DNA of 64,000 bases from Themeda triandra (Eukaryota; Streptophyta; Magnoliopsida; Poales; Poaceae), in the NCBI GenBank assembly GCA_018135685.1, contig JAENPR010000112.1, positions 1,265,054 to 1,329,053 of the forward strand, given 5' to 3'. The notes beneath the pieces were generated by a model. The model saw nothing but the letters and a program-made list of their open reading frames with translations, ran no database searches and had not been told where the DNA came from. The first letter of the stretch is position 1, and each line of letters starts with the position of its first letter. This document shows positions 1 to 11,118 of the stretch, piece by piece. Made by a program: the position numbers and the translations under genes.

Positions 1-15
1 CACTCCGGCTATCTT

Positions 16-1390
16 CTACATTGAATATATCAACAAGGTTTGCGTTTCGAGCTCTTCGGGTTGTCCCGCCAATTTACCTTGGCCGGTGGAGGGAGCAAGG
101 TTAACAAGCGTTGTGTACTGCGACTCAAGTATCTTGTTGAAGCTGAAGTGACTCTTGATGGCATTGGAAAAGCCATCCATTCTCGTGCCGAGTGTCTCTA
201 GGACCTTGTCATTTGATGTCGGCTTCTTGGACAGATTGTCCATCATCTTGCCTTGATTCAAGCACTAACTCTCTCAAAGGCTACTGGTTGTAATTATTGT
301 AGGAGGAGTTGTTACCTTGATAGTTGCCCAAATAATTGCACGAGTAGTTAGGCCTCTGCTATTGATTCCAACCTTGATTCCGCGAGGACGATAGTAATTA
401 TTATTGTTGTTGTTGTTGAGGTAGTTCACATCCTCCTTCGGCTCCGGGCGTTAGCTTTTGTGTGCCCAGTCTCTCCACACTCTTCACATGTCATGCGAGC
501 ATCATGTATGTGCATGACTTCTTTCTTCTCCGGGGCTCTCTCATCGAGCCTCTTCATTAGCGAGATCTATTTTGGCAGACAAAGATGTCTACCTCCTTCA
601 CTGGTGCATTCCTCCTCCTCTCTTGCGAGTCTCGAGTTCTTTCTTCACTCCAACCTTGGTTGGATGCCATCTTCTCCACAAGAGCCGTGGCTTGAGGAAT
701 AGTGAGTGATAAGAATGCACCTCAGCGGCGAAGCATCCATCATCTCACGTGTGCTGTTGCTAAGCCCATGGTAGAATGTCTGCATAAGCAGCCAATTCTC
801 CATGCCATGATGAGGACACTCGAGGATGTAATCTTGAAAGCGCTCCCAAGCTTCTGGGACAGTCTCATCATGATGTTGCCAAGAAATTGGTGGAACATAG
901 TGCCCACGTAGTATTCTTCTCCTTATTGGCGTAGAACCACTTCTTCGCTCTCCCCAAGAGTGAGAATGGGAAGAGGCGAAGTAGTATAGCATCTCTGGGG
1001 ACATCCTTGATAGTGAATGTGCTACAAATCTCCAGGAAGTGTTGGAGATGAGCACTAGCATCTTCATGGGCCTTCCCACAGAACTGGCTTGCTTGCACCA
1101 TGTTGATCGGCGCAGGCTTGAGCTCAAAAGCTCCTTCGATGTCCGCACCCTGGTCCCGTACGAATGTTGTCCGTAGTGGGAGCTGAGAACTCGCGGAGTG
1201 ACTTGTTCGCCATGGCTTCAAACGCTGGTGTCAAGCCTCGCACGAAAGGTTGACTTTCTGCTTCTGTCAAACTTCCAAGTTGAGTTGATGATGATGATGA
1301 CTGATTGGTCTTCTTCAACTTGCTTCTAGCTTTCCTGATTAAAGCTTCTGGATTGTCAATATAATTATCAGGAAGAATTGTCTTTTTCAT
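16..1390 (-). pseudogene. gag: Athila-like gag polyprotein (element A), frameshifted
   Basis: The capsid/nucleocapsid gene of element A is spread over three frames. The N-terminus is at 1390-1124 (NPEALIRKARSKLKK, then a LREFSAPT block). The retrotransposon gag core is at about 1221-868 (INMVQASQF, then LRLFPFSLLGRAKKWFY). The next segment is at about 1148-645, and a C-terminal coiled segment is at 261-16. Around 520-470 the minus strand encodes a zinc-knuckle start, CEECGETGH, but the last cysteine is not seen in the same frame. The gene matches the gags of B and E block for block, which is why these fragments are read as one gene. No pol lies in the window because the element leaves at base 1. 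Confidence 0.75.
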
Positions 1391-1520
1391 ACATTACCCT
1401 GCATAAGATATAAAATAGACGAAAGACAAGGGTAAGGCTGTATGAGTAGAGAATGGTGACAAGTTGCTCAATCTCATTATGTAGTGCAATGCTGCTCATT
1501 ATCCATTGGCCTTCAACCTT

Positions 1521-1536
1521 CCCCGCAACGGCGCCA
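1521..1536 (-). promoter_or_regulatory. Primer binding site of element A (tRNA-Asp type)
   Basis: The minus strand reads TGGCGCCGTTGCGGGG eight bases inside the LTR end. It complements the 3' end of plant tRNA-Asp(GTC), the primer known for Athila elements. Compared with elements B and E one C is missing in the CCGG step, consistent with decay or a consensus error. Confidence 0.75.
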
Positions 1537-1544
1537 AAAATGCT

Positions 1545-3074
1545 TGTTGACATTTCTAACGCCACTCGGTGTTAGGTTGTCATCCCCAACATGGCGCCAA
1601 AAATCTGGTACTAAATAATGCAAGTTTGCTACTAGAGATAAATATGGGATCCGCAAGCGCACATATAATACCGATGTAGCATTTTAACCAGGAGTAATCC
1701 AGGTATCGTTATTTATAATTTTACCACTTTGGGAAGGGAATGCCTGGATAATGAGTGATGAGCAATGCACATGCAATAATGAGAGCTCAACCTTGTCTCG
1801 TATCGATCATCTCATACGGGGTAAGTGTCACATAAAATATAGGAATGAATGATAAATGACATAAGATAAATGAGAGCATTTAGCCACATAAAATAATAGT
1901 AATAAGCCATCTCAACTTAGCACTCTAAGCTTATAACACTAGCATGGACTAGGACGATCTAGGGTGTAATCCTATGTTATTCTAACTATAAAGTCAAACC
2001 ATACAATGATTAGTGCAAGAACATCTAGCAATCATGGTGGGAAAAGGTTACATCTATGCATAGTGATATTACCGAGAAGACAAGAGACATAGCAATGACT
2101 TCAATGTAATAGGTTTGTTCGCTAGACCTACACTCGGGAGAAGGGCTACAAAGGACTCAACAGTGTCACTCCCGCGATCTACCTCACGATCCGGAATATA
2201 GGGTGCAATCGCAGATAAATACGGCCTAGGCACCACGCCTACACAATATTTACCACTCACCCATCGATCTAATGAGCAAGCGCTATACGATCCTATGCAT
2301 AAACATAATTCTAGTCCAACTATGCTAAACATATAATCAAAGTAAACTAAGAACAATATAATTGAGAACATAATCAAATAGAGCAAAGTCAAGTCGATAT
2401 AATAGAATAGAATAAAGTACTACTCATAGTATCACGAACAATGATGAATATTACAAGAATGTAGAGGGGAATTACCAAGAACTCCGACAGATCTGGACTC
2501 CAAGCTAGGCTTGATTCCCTCTAGATCTATTCCTATGTAGCTATGCTACTAAACTATGGAGCTCTAATTGAGATGGTGGCTCGGCTTCTCGAATTCGATG
2601 AGAGAATGAACTCTTGAATGAATTAGGGTTTCACCCGAGGGCCGGGGCTCGAATATATAGCCCCCTAGGATGAACCACAGCCCTCGGATCAAACCGACCT
2701 AAATGGACGATAATTATTCATCCTCAAAGGCGGTGGAGGCGGGATCCGCGAGACTCAACGTGATTGGCGAGGTGGGGAGTCGGCCGACTCCCCCCAGGCG
2801 GCCGGCCGCGAGCTGCCGGGTGGGGCCCGGCCTTCGGGGTCGCCTTCTCGGAGTCTTCTAGATTATACTTTTTCACCCGTTCGGTCTTTATCTCTATGTA
2901 ATCATGACATGTGGGCCTCCTTTGGTTCTCTTTCGATAACCCCCTGAGAAATAGACAATCACCAAAACTCGTGGAATTCATCGGTGTAACCCCTATATCT
3001 AACATGTGAACTCATATTAGTCCTTTCTCTTCCTCCGTTGACGGTATAAAATTGACACTTAACGACCGTCAACA
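1545..3074 (-). repeat. 5' LTR of element A
   Basis: A 1530-bp long terminal repeat with TG...CA ends: TGTTGACGGTCG at the right boundary and ATGTCAACA at the left (minus-strand reading). A TATATA promoter core flanked by GGGGC/GCCCC arms lies at about 2644-2664. A primer site follows directly at its downstream end. Short open frames inside it (for example 2069-2392 and 2724-3005) are incidental. Confidence 0.85.
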
Positions 3075-3501
3075 ATGATGAGCTAATTCCCCCCAAGTAA
3101 GAGAATATTCCGCGCCAAACAAATGGAAGTAAATACGCTAATCATCATAATCAAGTGTGCAAAGAAACTGGATGGTCAAGAGACGCGAACCTTGCTCATC
3201 GATGGGCTCGAAGTTTTCCCAACCAACCGCCTTCCAAATGGTTTCGAAGTCGGTGTCCATACCTATTTTCTCGATGAGGTTGCCGTCGTAGATCATCGTG
3301 TGGTTGAAGAGCCGATCCTTGAGGCGATGGTACCTCTGCAGCTCCTCGCTCTCCCTCCAGTCGAGGTACGGGCGTCGGCCGCGTAGATCCCCTCGGGCTC
3401 GGGGTTGCGGGCGCCGCCTCCTCGGCCGCTTCTGGCTCGTAGGGGGCACCTTGGTAAGAGCTCGAGGCCTCACCGTACCCCCACGAACTGTAGTCGCTCA
3501 T
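3075..3501 (-). pseudogene. Athila ORF1-like (env-position) protein, N-terminal part, element B
   Basis: The start codon is at 3501 (MSDYSSWGYGEASSSYQGAP). A frameshift after an alanine/glutamate-rich linker moves to a frame carrying LFNHTMIYD, IGMDTDFETIWKAVGW and LTIQFLCTL. These blocks are typical of the plant 'Arabidopsis retrotransposon ORF-1' family (PF03078 as I recall it), which occupies the env position of Athila elements; its function is unknown. A stop codon follows the DYDD residues, yet the same frame continues as FHLFGAEYSLTWGELAHH up to the seam. The reading frame is then destroyed by the LTR of A at 3074. The codon match across the seam shows that this gene was the insertion target. 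Confidence 0.65.
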
Positions 3502-3687
3502 GGAGGACTACGCCGGTGGCTAGCTCTCGGGTGCGAAAGAACTAGTGGAAGTTGATTTTCCACACCCGAGAATATCTCTAACTCTTGCTCTCTTGCTCAA
3601 AGATTGCTTGTGGAAGCTTGTTGTGTGGAAAATGGGAGTGAAAGAGTGTGAGGAATGGGAGGTGGTTGCTCACCCCGGCCACCCCTC

Positions 3688-3698
3688 CTTTTATAGCC
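3688..3698 (-). promoter_or_regulatory. Internal TATA box upstream of ORF1 in element B
   Basis: The minus strand reads GCTATAAAAGG about 190 bases before the ORF1 start codon at 3501. Between them is a leader without long ORFs. Upstream on the minus strand (3935-3840) is a purine-rich GA tract of the kind bound by plant GAGA-binding factors. This position is internal to the element and is not the LTR promoter. Element E has the same arrangement at 24110. Promoter function is inferred. Confidence 0.55.
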
Positions 3699-3699
3699 G

Positions 3700-4005
3700 G
3701 ATAACCGGCGGCAAGGGGGAAAGGCAACGGCTAAGAGCCGTTGGCCGTCGCCCGCTTTTTGTTGGCGCCAATGGCTAGCCCTTGGCGCTAGCCGTTGGTG
3801 ATTCCGCCCGGCCGTTTGAAAAATATTTTTTTCTAAAATAAATCTTCTCTCTTTCTTTTTTTTCGAGGAAGAAGTTTTATTCTATATTTTTTTTCTTCTA
3901 CTCTCTCTCTTTTTCTCTCTTCTCTTTTTTTTCGAGTAGCAAGAAAGTACTTACCGACCTGCTTTTTGTCGATGCTCTTATTTCTTCTCCCCAAGCTTGC
4001 TTGGC
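3700..4005 (-). other. Spacer between gag and internal promoter of element B
   Basis: About 300 bases with an AT-rich, strongly strand-asymmetric stretch: pyrimidine-rich on plus, GA-rich on minus, at 3840-3945. An AAGCTTGGGGAG-like block at about 3988-4002 (minus) resembles the polypurine tract that precedes the 3' LTR in element E (27493-27506). No pol remnant was seen, so protease, reverse transcriptase and integrase appear to be deleted here. Confidence 0.5.
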
Positions 4006-5394
4006 TTAACAGGGGTGACCAAACCCTGTCGCGATCATATTTACTGACTCGGGCGGGACCTTGGGTTGCCCCGGGATCCTGCTCGTGTCAGCGTTTGTCG
4101 GGATCGCTGCGGCAATCTGGGCGAGCTGGGTCTCTATCATCTTGTTGAAGCTCAGCTGGTTCTTGACAGCTGATGATAGGCCCTCTATCTTGTTATTCAT
4201 ATTCTCCAAGATCTTGTCATTTTGGATCATCTTTTTGGTGAGATTTTCGTTGATCTTGGCTTGGACGTAAATCAGGTCCTTCAATGAGGGTTGATTCGAA
4301 TTAAACCCAGAGGCGTAATTCGAATTACCTTGGAATGGAGGACGGGACTGGTTATTCCAGCCATTCCCTCCTCCTTGCTGCTGGCAAAACCCATTGTTGA
4401 GGTAGGCGGCCTCTTCACGGGTCTCGGGGCAGTCATTCCCCGAGTGTCCAGCTTCACCACAGACCTCACACGTCATGCGCGTCCATGGCGTTGATGGTGC
4501 CGGATGCATCATTGATGGCACCACCGTCAATCTTCTTCAGGAGTAGGTCTATTTTTGCGGCAAGCATATCCGCCTCCTTCACGGTATGCATGCCTTTTTG
4601 TCCCTTGGTGGGAGCGCGGTCCTTCCCCCAAGCTTGGTTTTCTACATTTTTGTTGATCGGTGCCGTAGCTTGCTTGTCAACGATCAATGATAGAAAGGCG
4701 CCGCCCAGCTGCGGCGTCCAGTGCCCCTTCGACATGGGTGTTAACCCATTGTAGAAGTTCTGGAGCACCCGGCCAACTTTCCATCCCATGGTGAGGGCAT
4801 TCCTGGATGTATTCCTGGAGCCTCTCCCATGCCTCGAGGATGGGTTCCGGCAATTCTCGCTGGAAGTTGGCGATTCTTCCCCCTTGAGGGCATTGGTTTT
4901 GCCCATGGGGAAGAACTTAGCGAGGAACGCGGTGGAGCACTTGCTCCATGTGTCAACAGTGGCTTGTCCTTGTAGAACCAGGTCTTCGCCTTTCCCACAA
5001 GGGAGAAAGGGAAGAGCCTGAGCCTGATTGCATCGGGTGCGACATCCTTGATGACGATGGTGTCGCATATCTCCAAGAAACGCTGAAGATGGGCGTTGGC
5101 GTCCTCACTTGGCAGTCCACAAAATGAACTTGCCTGCACCATGGTAATGAGCCCAGTCCTGAGCTCGAAGTTCTTGTCTCCCAAGTTGACAGCGGGCCCA
5201 GTGGGCACGTTGGCAACATTGGGGACAGAGAACTCGAGCAGGGACTTGGCCATGGAGTGCGGCGTAGTAGGTGCGGTGGTGACTGGTTTATCTGTCGGCG
5301 GAGTAGCAGAAGAGGAAATGGCACGAGTCCTCTTCCTCCTTAGGAGTGCCTCCGGATTTGAGTTGAAATTTTCCGGTAGGGAGAAACCGGTCAT
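4006..5394 (-). pseudogene. gag: Athila-like gag polyprotein, element B
   Basis: Minus-strand gag with a start at 5394 (MTGFSLPENFNSNPEALLR). The N-terminal frame runs 5394-4741 and includes LLEFSVPN, ITMVQASSFCGLPSEDANAH and LRLFPFSLVGKAKTWFY, the retrotransposon gag core. After frameshifts the C-terminal frame 4530-4006 holds a complete zinc knuckle CEVCGEAGHSGNDC (C-X2-C-X4-H-X4-C), a coiled-coil-like stretch and a C-terminal tail. It packages element RNA into virus-like particles in intact relatives. The overlapping plus-strand ORFs here are shadows. Confidence 0.8.
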
Positions 5395-5516
5395 GCACTA
5401 TCTGTTTTCATCCACAACAGGAGAAAACATAAAAGTTAGCCGTATAGACATTGTCGTTTCTCATTTTATATATCATATGCATATCCATGCTGCTAGATCC
5501 TTAACTTCCATGCCTT

Positions 5517-5533
5517 CCCCGGCAACGGCGCCA
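5517..5533 (-). promoter_or_regulatory. Primer binding site of element B (tRNA-Asp type)
   Basis: The minus strand reads TGGCGCCGTTGCCGGGG, a perfect 17-base complement to the 3' end of plant tRNA-Asp, eight bases inside the LTR boundary. Confidence 0.85.
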
Positions 5534-5541
5534 GAAATGCT

Positions 5542-7126
5542 TGTTGGCATTTTTTAGCGCGATTACTAAAATAGACTTAGAGCCTAATTCTGATAACGGC
5601 GCCAGAAACGCTAAATGGCTTTACTCGGCATATTTACTAGAAACTGGTTCTAGCAACTACGCGAGTGTTGCCAAGAGATAGATCACATCATATTAGAATA
5701 AATATCCGCAAGCGCACGGATCTATCGTCGCAGCATTTGACCCGGAAGTATTTAGGGTATCGTTATTTATAATTTCCCAAAAGAAGGCATGGGGTAGTTA
5801 AGTATTTTAGCATGGGTATGAATACAATATTTAGCATGAGGAGAAACCGACCAATGTGCTATACAGGGGTAAGCATACGGTAGTTGGATAGTGGACACAC
5901 ACTTAGAGCAACCTCAAAGGAATAAAGGTAAAATAAAGAATAAAGAATAATCTACGCGGAGCAGGCAGGTCCTATATAGTCAATGCTAGAACAGCTAATT
6001 CCACATGTTATACAAGTCAAGACTCAACTATAGACTAGGAATATGGGGAGACCACGGCAACTGGTCTGCCAGTCGATGGCGGCATTTACGAACTCCTACT
6101 CAACATGCGAACGTGGGGGATTACAAAGGACGGACAGGGCTGTCACCACTGCCGCCTACCACCTCAACCGTGACATGCCGACATATCCGAAGGTTCCCTC
6201 GCACCCGGACACCATGTCCGCATACTAAGGAGCTACCTACGTCCCCCCAGGACTCCCACCCTACGGATGGACGAGCTAGAACATAGGCAAGCCCGAAGGC
6301 ACATCGAACCGCTATTACTCTCCTACAATCTAATCTAAACAAGTAAAACATATTAATGATGAAGAACCGTGTAGAACACGATGAACAACTCTCACAAGAA
6401 CTATGGCCTAGTTCTTGATCATAGAATATATCGTGTACTAGACTATACTCTAGTTCATATGCAAGACTATATAAATATAATGAGAACTTGGCTAGAGAAG
6501 AACGCTCCATAGATTTATACCAAGAGTGTAGCTTTTCTTCCTGGAGACAAGCTCTCCAAGTAGCTTTGCCTAGCTCCAATGGACTAATGCTAAGACTAAG
6601 GAACAAGTGTGAGGAGGTGAGATGGCTCCAAATGGTGTGTGTGAAGGTGGGGGCCTCTCCTCTTTATTTATAGGGCGCTGGAGGCGGTTCAGGGGCATTG
6701 AGGTAAAATAACCAGCGCAACCGTCATCCCCTAGATGGAAGGAGGCAAACCGCCTTGGCCAGGCCCACCTGGCGGCAGGGCTGGCGCGCGCGCGCCCCAG
6801 GCGCGCCCGCGCCTGGGTGGCGCCGCCCCCTGACCGCCTTTGGCGTGTGGGCCCGGGCCGTCCTCTGGGCCGCGCTTTTGCTGGTGTTTTGGCCCAGTTC
6901 GACCTCGAGGTGGGCTACCTTGTTTCCTTTGCCGTTTTACGCCTTCCAGAAAGCGCCTTTTTATTCTGAAAATTCCTGTACTTGGTGTATATTCTGTAAA
7001 ACAATATTTTCTCCAAGCACAGGTGGAACTAGGTCAATAGTAAAGATATATGTGAAATAAAATATTTATTTCCCCCATAATGACCTATAGTTGGCGGGTA
7101 GAAATCTGAGTTAAGGACCGCCAACA
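5542..7126 (-). repeat. 5' LTR of element B
   Basis: A 1585-bp LTR. On the minus strand it starts TGTTGGCGGTCC (7126) and ends ATGCCAACA (5542). It is alignable with the A/E LTR family only in outline, so it is a different subfamily. It holds a GC-rich tract at 6750-6870 with a long run of GC/CG steps (GGCGCGCGCGCGCC near 6783). The ORFs inside it are not genes. The 5 bases outside the right end are CAAGG; the partner duplication lies beyond the window. Confidence 0.85.
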
Positions 7127-8112
7127 CAAGGTCTCTTTCAGAAATATTAAGGTAAAAGCATTTGTTCTTAATTTCTCTAACCCTGGTGAAAAAGTCTAAA
7201 CAAGCTTCATCACGCATTTGCCTAACAGCAGTAAGGTGTACCAGTCTAGTTTCTTGGGTTCCAGTGTAAAAATGATTATGAAACTTTTCCTCTAATTGAG
7301 CCCAAGAATTAATAGAACATGGTGCTAAAGAAGTAAACCATGAAAAAGCAGTACCAGTTAATGATAAAGGGAAATTATGAATTTTCATGTACTCATGAGC
7401 ACTATGTTCCCCTAACTGAGCAAGATACATACTAATATGTTCCATGGTAGTTTTATTACCAACACCATTAAATTTCTGAAAGTCAGGTACCTTCCACCCC
7501 TTGGGATTCTTCATGTAATCATAAGCACAAGGATATGTCTTAGTATACATGTTCTTAGCGGTCTTCAAGTGGACACCTAAACTTTCTTCGAGGGACTTTG
7601 TAAAATTCTCCCTAAACCAATTCAATACATCATTGAAATCGGTAGGGGCAGAATTAGAAGTGTTTTTGCCCTCAAAATCAGGAATTTGACTAGGAGACTT
7701 CGATGGGTTGGGTATAACATTGAACCCCTCCGAAGCTCTTGATGCCTTATGATCGGTTCGTAATTGACCCGATTTAGGGGCACCACTCGATGTGCTAGCT
7801 CCAAGATGACCAGTTCCAGTAAATGGAGCCGATTTCAATTTAGTAGCATCAGCAAAAGATGATTGATTCTTAAAAATCCTTGAGGCATACCTAACTCGGG
7901 TTGTGATAAAACACCCGAATCTCCGATTCGGTTGTTTTCCCCATCATCTTAGACATCTTAGCCTCTAATAAATTATGTGACTCATGAATAGCTTGAGACA
8001 AAGTAATATTTTGATCTAACAACATCTTAGCTACTCCAGCTTGAGAAATTGGACCATCATCAAATTTAGGGTCAGTTTCGTGGTTTACCTCTTCCTCTGT
8101 CGATGCTCCCAA
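7127..8112 (-). pseudogene. gag: Ty3/gypsy gag (element C), interrupted by element B
   Basis: The start is at 8112 (MGASTEEEVNHETDPKFDDG). One frame runs to 7891; a frameshift near 7850 moves to the frame that opens 7838-7127. That frame has the gag core: KVPDFQKFNGVGNKTTMEHI, LAQLGEHSAHEY, FPLSLTGTAFSWFTSLAP and RVREIKNKCFYLNISERD. It matches the retrotransposon gag family (PF03732). The reading frame then continues into the LTR of element B, producing an artefactual tail, which is direct evidence of insertion. No zinc knuckle is present before the break. Confidence 0.75.
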
Positions 8113-8357
8113 GATGTCGTCGATGTTTGGTTCTTTCTCCGAGTCACCCGCTCATGATGATCCTTCACGCAGCCTTGCAAGAAAGCTTGCTAAAGAGCCG
8201 CCATCTTCTCTTCTAGTTGGGTCTTCAACTCTGGAGATAGCTCCTCCACGGAGATAGGTCGAATGATGTTGCCGCCATGAACATCGCTCTTGTTCTGTGT
8301 TGAACCGTCACCCGCCATATCACCGTTTGAGGGAAACTTGAGCTTGCGCCTAGTTTT

Positions 8358-8373
8358 CCCGGCGGAGTCGCCA
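8358..8373 (-). promoter_or_regulatory. Primer binding site of element C
   Basis: The minus strand reads TGGCGACTCCGCCGGG just inside the LTR end at 8381. It has the TGG start of a primer site complementary to a tRNA CCA end. The tRNA may be Arg, but I cannot confirm this from memory. Confidence 0.5.
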
Positions 8374-8380
8374 AAAAGTA

Positions 8381-9317
8381 TGTTGACACCAAAGATTGCT
8401 CCCGGTGCCTACACACCACACGTGGGCCTTGGACGCCCTTGAGGTAGCCCTAAGCGACCTGTAAACGCGGCACCTCCGAAGCGTAACCGGCAAAACCGAT
8501 CTAGAGACCGGTAAGCCGATGTAGAGCTTGAAGATGACCAGAAAAGAGCTTCCAAACTCGCTCCCGGAAGGATCCGTCGGGGATGAGCACGTGGAGGATC
8601 TCCTAGCACCAGCGGATGGCGCCTAGGATGCCAACGGAACTCGCGGAGAGAGCCGCCGGACAACAACTAGAGGGGTTGAGGAGAGAATTAGGGCAAAGGA
8701 GATAGTTTTGTTGTAGTTTGATGATTCGATTGATAGATGGGATCAATCGGCCATGGTCCTCTCATATATAGAGAGGGGGTGGTCTTATCCCAATAGGAAA
8801 CCTCTCCAAGTCTTATTTTCCAAGTTTCCCACAAGTTTGGAACAGTTTGGTTCGAGCTCCAAAAGGTCAGATCCGAACAGGGTCGGAAGTTCCAACAAAA
8901 GTCAGAACTTCCAACGTGTCGGAACTTCCAACATACGTCGGAACTTCCGATAGTCGGAACTTTTGACTCGGGTCAGAACTTCCGATAATAGGGCCTCTTC
9001 TCATGGGCATGTCTCCTTCACCGGACTCCAAATTGGACGTTCAATATATGTTTTTTTGATCATCTCGACGAGAGGAATACAATGGTGAAGTCTATTTCCA
9101 CTTTGACAACTCACCAAAATAGCCATTTTTACCCTTGGATATTTTTGAGCGTCAACAAGAGCCATGTTTGTTTTACATGTTTTGGAGCAAATAGAAAGAA
9201 GATCCTTGTATTGAACATACAACATTCAAATTTCAGTGTTGTATAACAAGCAGCCCCAAATTTGTTGAGAGAAAGGGAGTCCAACATGGCTTTGTGTGCT
9301 TGCCTGCAACAGCAACA
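8381..9317 (-). repeat. 5' LTR of element C
   Basis: The left end is clear: the minus strand ends GGTGTCAACA at 8381. A TATATA core lies at about 8764-8771 (minus strand). The right end is set at a CAACA near 9317, giving about 937 bp; this boundary is uncertain. The upstream (U3) part contains a short-motif array described separately. Confidence 0.5.
8838..8990 (-). repeat. GTCGGAACTTCC motif array in the U3 of element C
   Basis: At least five imperfect copies of GTCGGAACTTCC or its variants (GTCAGAACTTCC, GTCGGAAGTTCC) lie within about 150 bases, immediately upstream of the LTR TATA box. Each copy contains the near-palindrome GGAASTTCC. The position suggests an enhancer-like array, but no function is shown. 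Confidence 0.6.
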
Positions 9318-11118
9318 CACCCGTGTCCGTGTGCCGTTCACGGTTCACGGGCGGCGGAATGGTTCGTCCTCAAACTCGCCCCACCGGAGGTTTTAGAATC
9401 AAATTCAAAGTTGAAATCAAATCCAAAAAAATAAACCCCGGTCCACCATGCAAGGAACAGTGAGCATGGATCGATTTGGGAAAAAGATCAGTTACGTTAC
9501 CTCTTGTATATTTGAACGAAGACGGGGATGCATACATGAAAAAAATACGTAGGAATTATACGCTCAACGACAACCAAATTATGTAACAATAACGATGCGC
9601 TCATTTTTTTACAAGGAACAAAATAATATTTATTTTATTGTCTAAAGGCGTGTTTTGTGAGGGCTTCAAATCCAGATTCTCTTCCAAAGAATCGGATTCA
9701 AACCGCAGAACCATTGGGTACAAAAACGAAACCAGTTCCAAATGCCTATACACTCTTCATAAAATTGATTTCTCTGTGCCATTTAGCAGTGATTGATTCT
9801 ACTAAATGAAAATCTAAAATTGGATTCACATGTATTTATCTCAATCCACATGAGTTAAGTGGTGCATTGAGTGAAAATTAAACTAAAGTCATCTGCAAAT
9901 CACTCCAACAACGAGTATAATAACTGGGCCTGCACCCGTTCATTCATTTACAGCCCAGTTAATCCCTTCCCCACCGACGGCTACCGGCCCAACCCGAGCT
10001 TGGTTCGTCAGTGCACCCACCGAACCTCTGTTTTGGCAAGCGCACGAGCACTTGCATCATGTTTCACATACTCACATGATTTTGTTCTCTTCATTGGCAT
10101 GCTTGCTTGCTTGTATAATAAGCACGAGTTCTATTAATATAAAAAAGTCGCTGCTTTGAGCAACGATCACAGCTAATACACATACACTAGATATGAAGCG
10201 CATCGGGGCGGCATTGGGAGTCAAACACAGAAGGGCGCTTTCATCTTTTTGCATATCAATTAGTGGACGGTCTAATAAATTGTCCTAATAGACTTGACAG
10301 AAGGCCATAGAGTAAAAAATGTTTCAGGGCCATAAAACAAAGTTTTTTTTTTAAAAAAAGGACACCTAATACACATTTTTTCCAGCGCGATAGAGCTAAT
10401 TCTCTTTTCATTTATTTGTGCAATCTTTTAGAGATTTGTTGTTGTTGTTGTTGCACGATGCATGGTTTTCAACAGCCTTTTCCTTCGTGTCTGCCAGCCT
10501 ATTTACAGCCTAGTTTTTTCCACACGGACGGCCGACGGCCCAAACATCAATAGTTAGGTTAGCTGATGTTTACTTACTGGAGCTATAATTTTAATAAAGA
10601 AAATAAATCAACATCAAAACAACATATCTATGACACCACAATGCGGACGTCAATAGAGTAGTACTCACGAGCTGTGACCAAACATGAATTGATCCAGACC
10701 GCTGTCCTCAGAAACTGGAGTTAAGAGTATAGAGCTAACCAAAATAAGAGGCAACCAAAATAAGCACCAGACAAGTCTAGCAGTAAGTGTCTTCTATTTT
10801 TCATTTTCTTATTATCTTCTTTGCTCTATAATATAAATTGAGTCTAATTCTTAACCTAAACTAATTAGATCTGAGTTTAGATCTTTCAGCAAGGTATTAA
10901 TTATTAAGAGAGTAATAGGGCCAAACAATAGTAGAAAAAGAGAGAAAAACTAAATATTGTTAAATTTCTAAAGATGCTTTGACATTGTATTATCATGGCG
11001 TCATATTGATAAAAAATGGAGTAAATGCTCGTTCTGGTTATGCTTGCAAATGAGAATTTGAAAATTATGGGCAACCTATGCGCTTATTAAGCTACAAACT
11101 CATCCAAAAATAATGTCA
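9318..11118. other. Unassigned AT-rich sequence
   Basis: No coding region is supported. A weak repeat is present: a TTTACAGCC block followed by an ACGGC-rich block occurs at about 9947-9990 and again in diverged form at 10502-10545. Homopolymer and short GTT runs lie at 10340-10360 and 10439-10453. The sequence at about 9660-9850 (GAATCGGATTC and neighbouring palindromic GATTC motifs) resembles an old MITE, but clear ends were not found. Confidence 0.4.

Larger units (their letters stand above)
1..3074 (-). mobile_element. Athila-like Ty3/gypsy retrotransposon A (partial)
   Basis: Minus-strand LTR retrotransposon whose 5' LTR, primer site and gag lie in the window; the rest runs off the left edge. 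The order read on the minus strand is LTR (3074 to 1545), tRNA-Asp-type primer site, then gag. The right end starts TGTTGACGGTCG and falls inside the ORF1 of element B, so A inserted into B. The 5 bases outside the right end are ATGAT; the matching target duplication would lie left of the window. The LTR is clearly related to that of element E at 19859-28978 (shared blocks such as CATGTCATGATTACATAGAG), so A and E belong to one family in opposite orientations. Confidence 0.85.
3075..7126 (-). mobile_element. Athila-like retrotransposon B, interrupted by A
   Basis: Minus-strand element read as LTR 7126-5542, tRNA-Asp primer site, gag 5394-4006, an internal TATA box at 3698-3688, and the start of an ORF1-like frame at 3501 that is cut at 3075 by the LTR of element A. 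The remainder of B must lie beyond A, left of the window. No protease, reverse transcriptase or integrase lies between gag and the internal promoter. B is itself inserted in the gag of element C at 7126/7127, where the C reading frame runs straight into the LTR. Confidence 0.8.
7127..9317 (-). mobile_element. Ty3/gypsy retrotransposon C (partial), interrupted by B
   Basis: Minus-strand element with an LTR from 8381 rightwards, a primer site at 8373-8358 and gag 8112-7127. Its gag is cut by the LTR of B at 7126; the rest lies left of the window. The primer site is not the tRNA-Asp type of A, B and E, and the gag is a different gypsy lineage. The right LTR boundary (9317) is a guess from a CAACA end and may be wrong by a few hundred bases. 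Confidence 0.65.

Noticed and set aside
6750..6870. GC-rich run with many CG steps as a CpG-island promoter
   Set aside because: It lies within the LTR of element B and is explained as LTR sequence.
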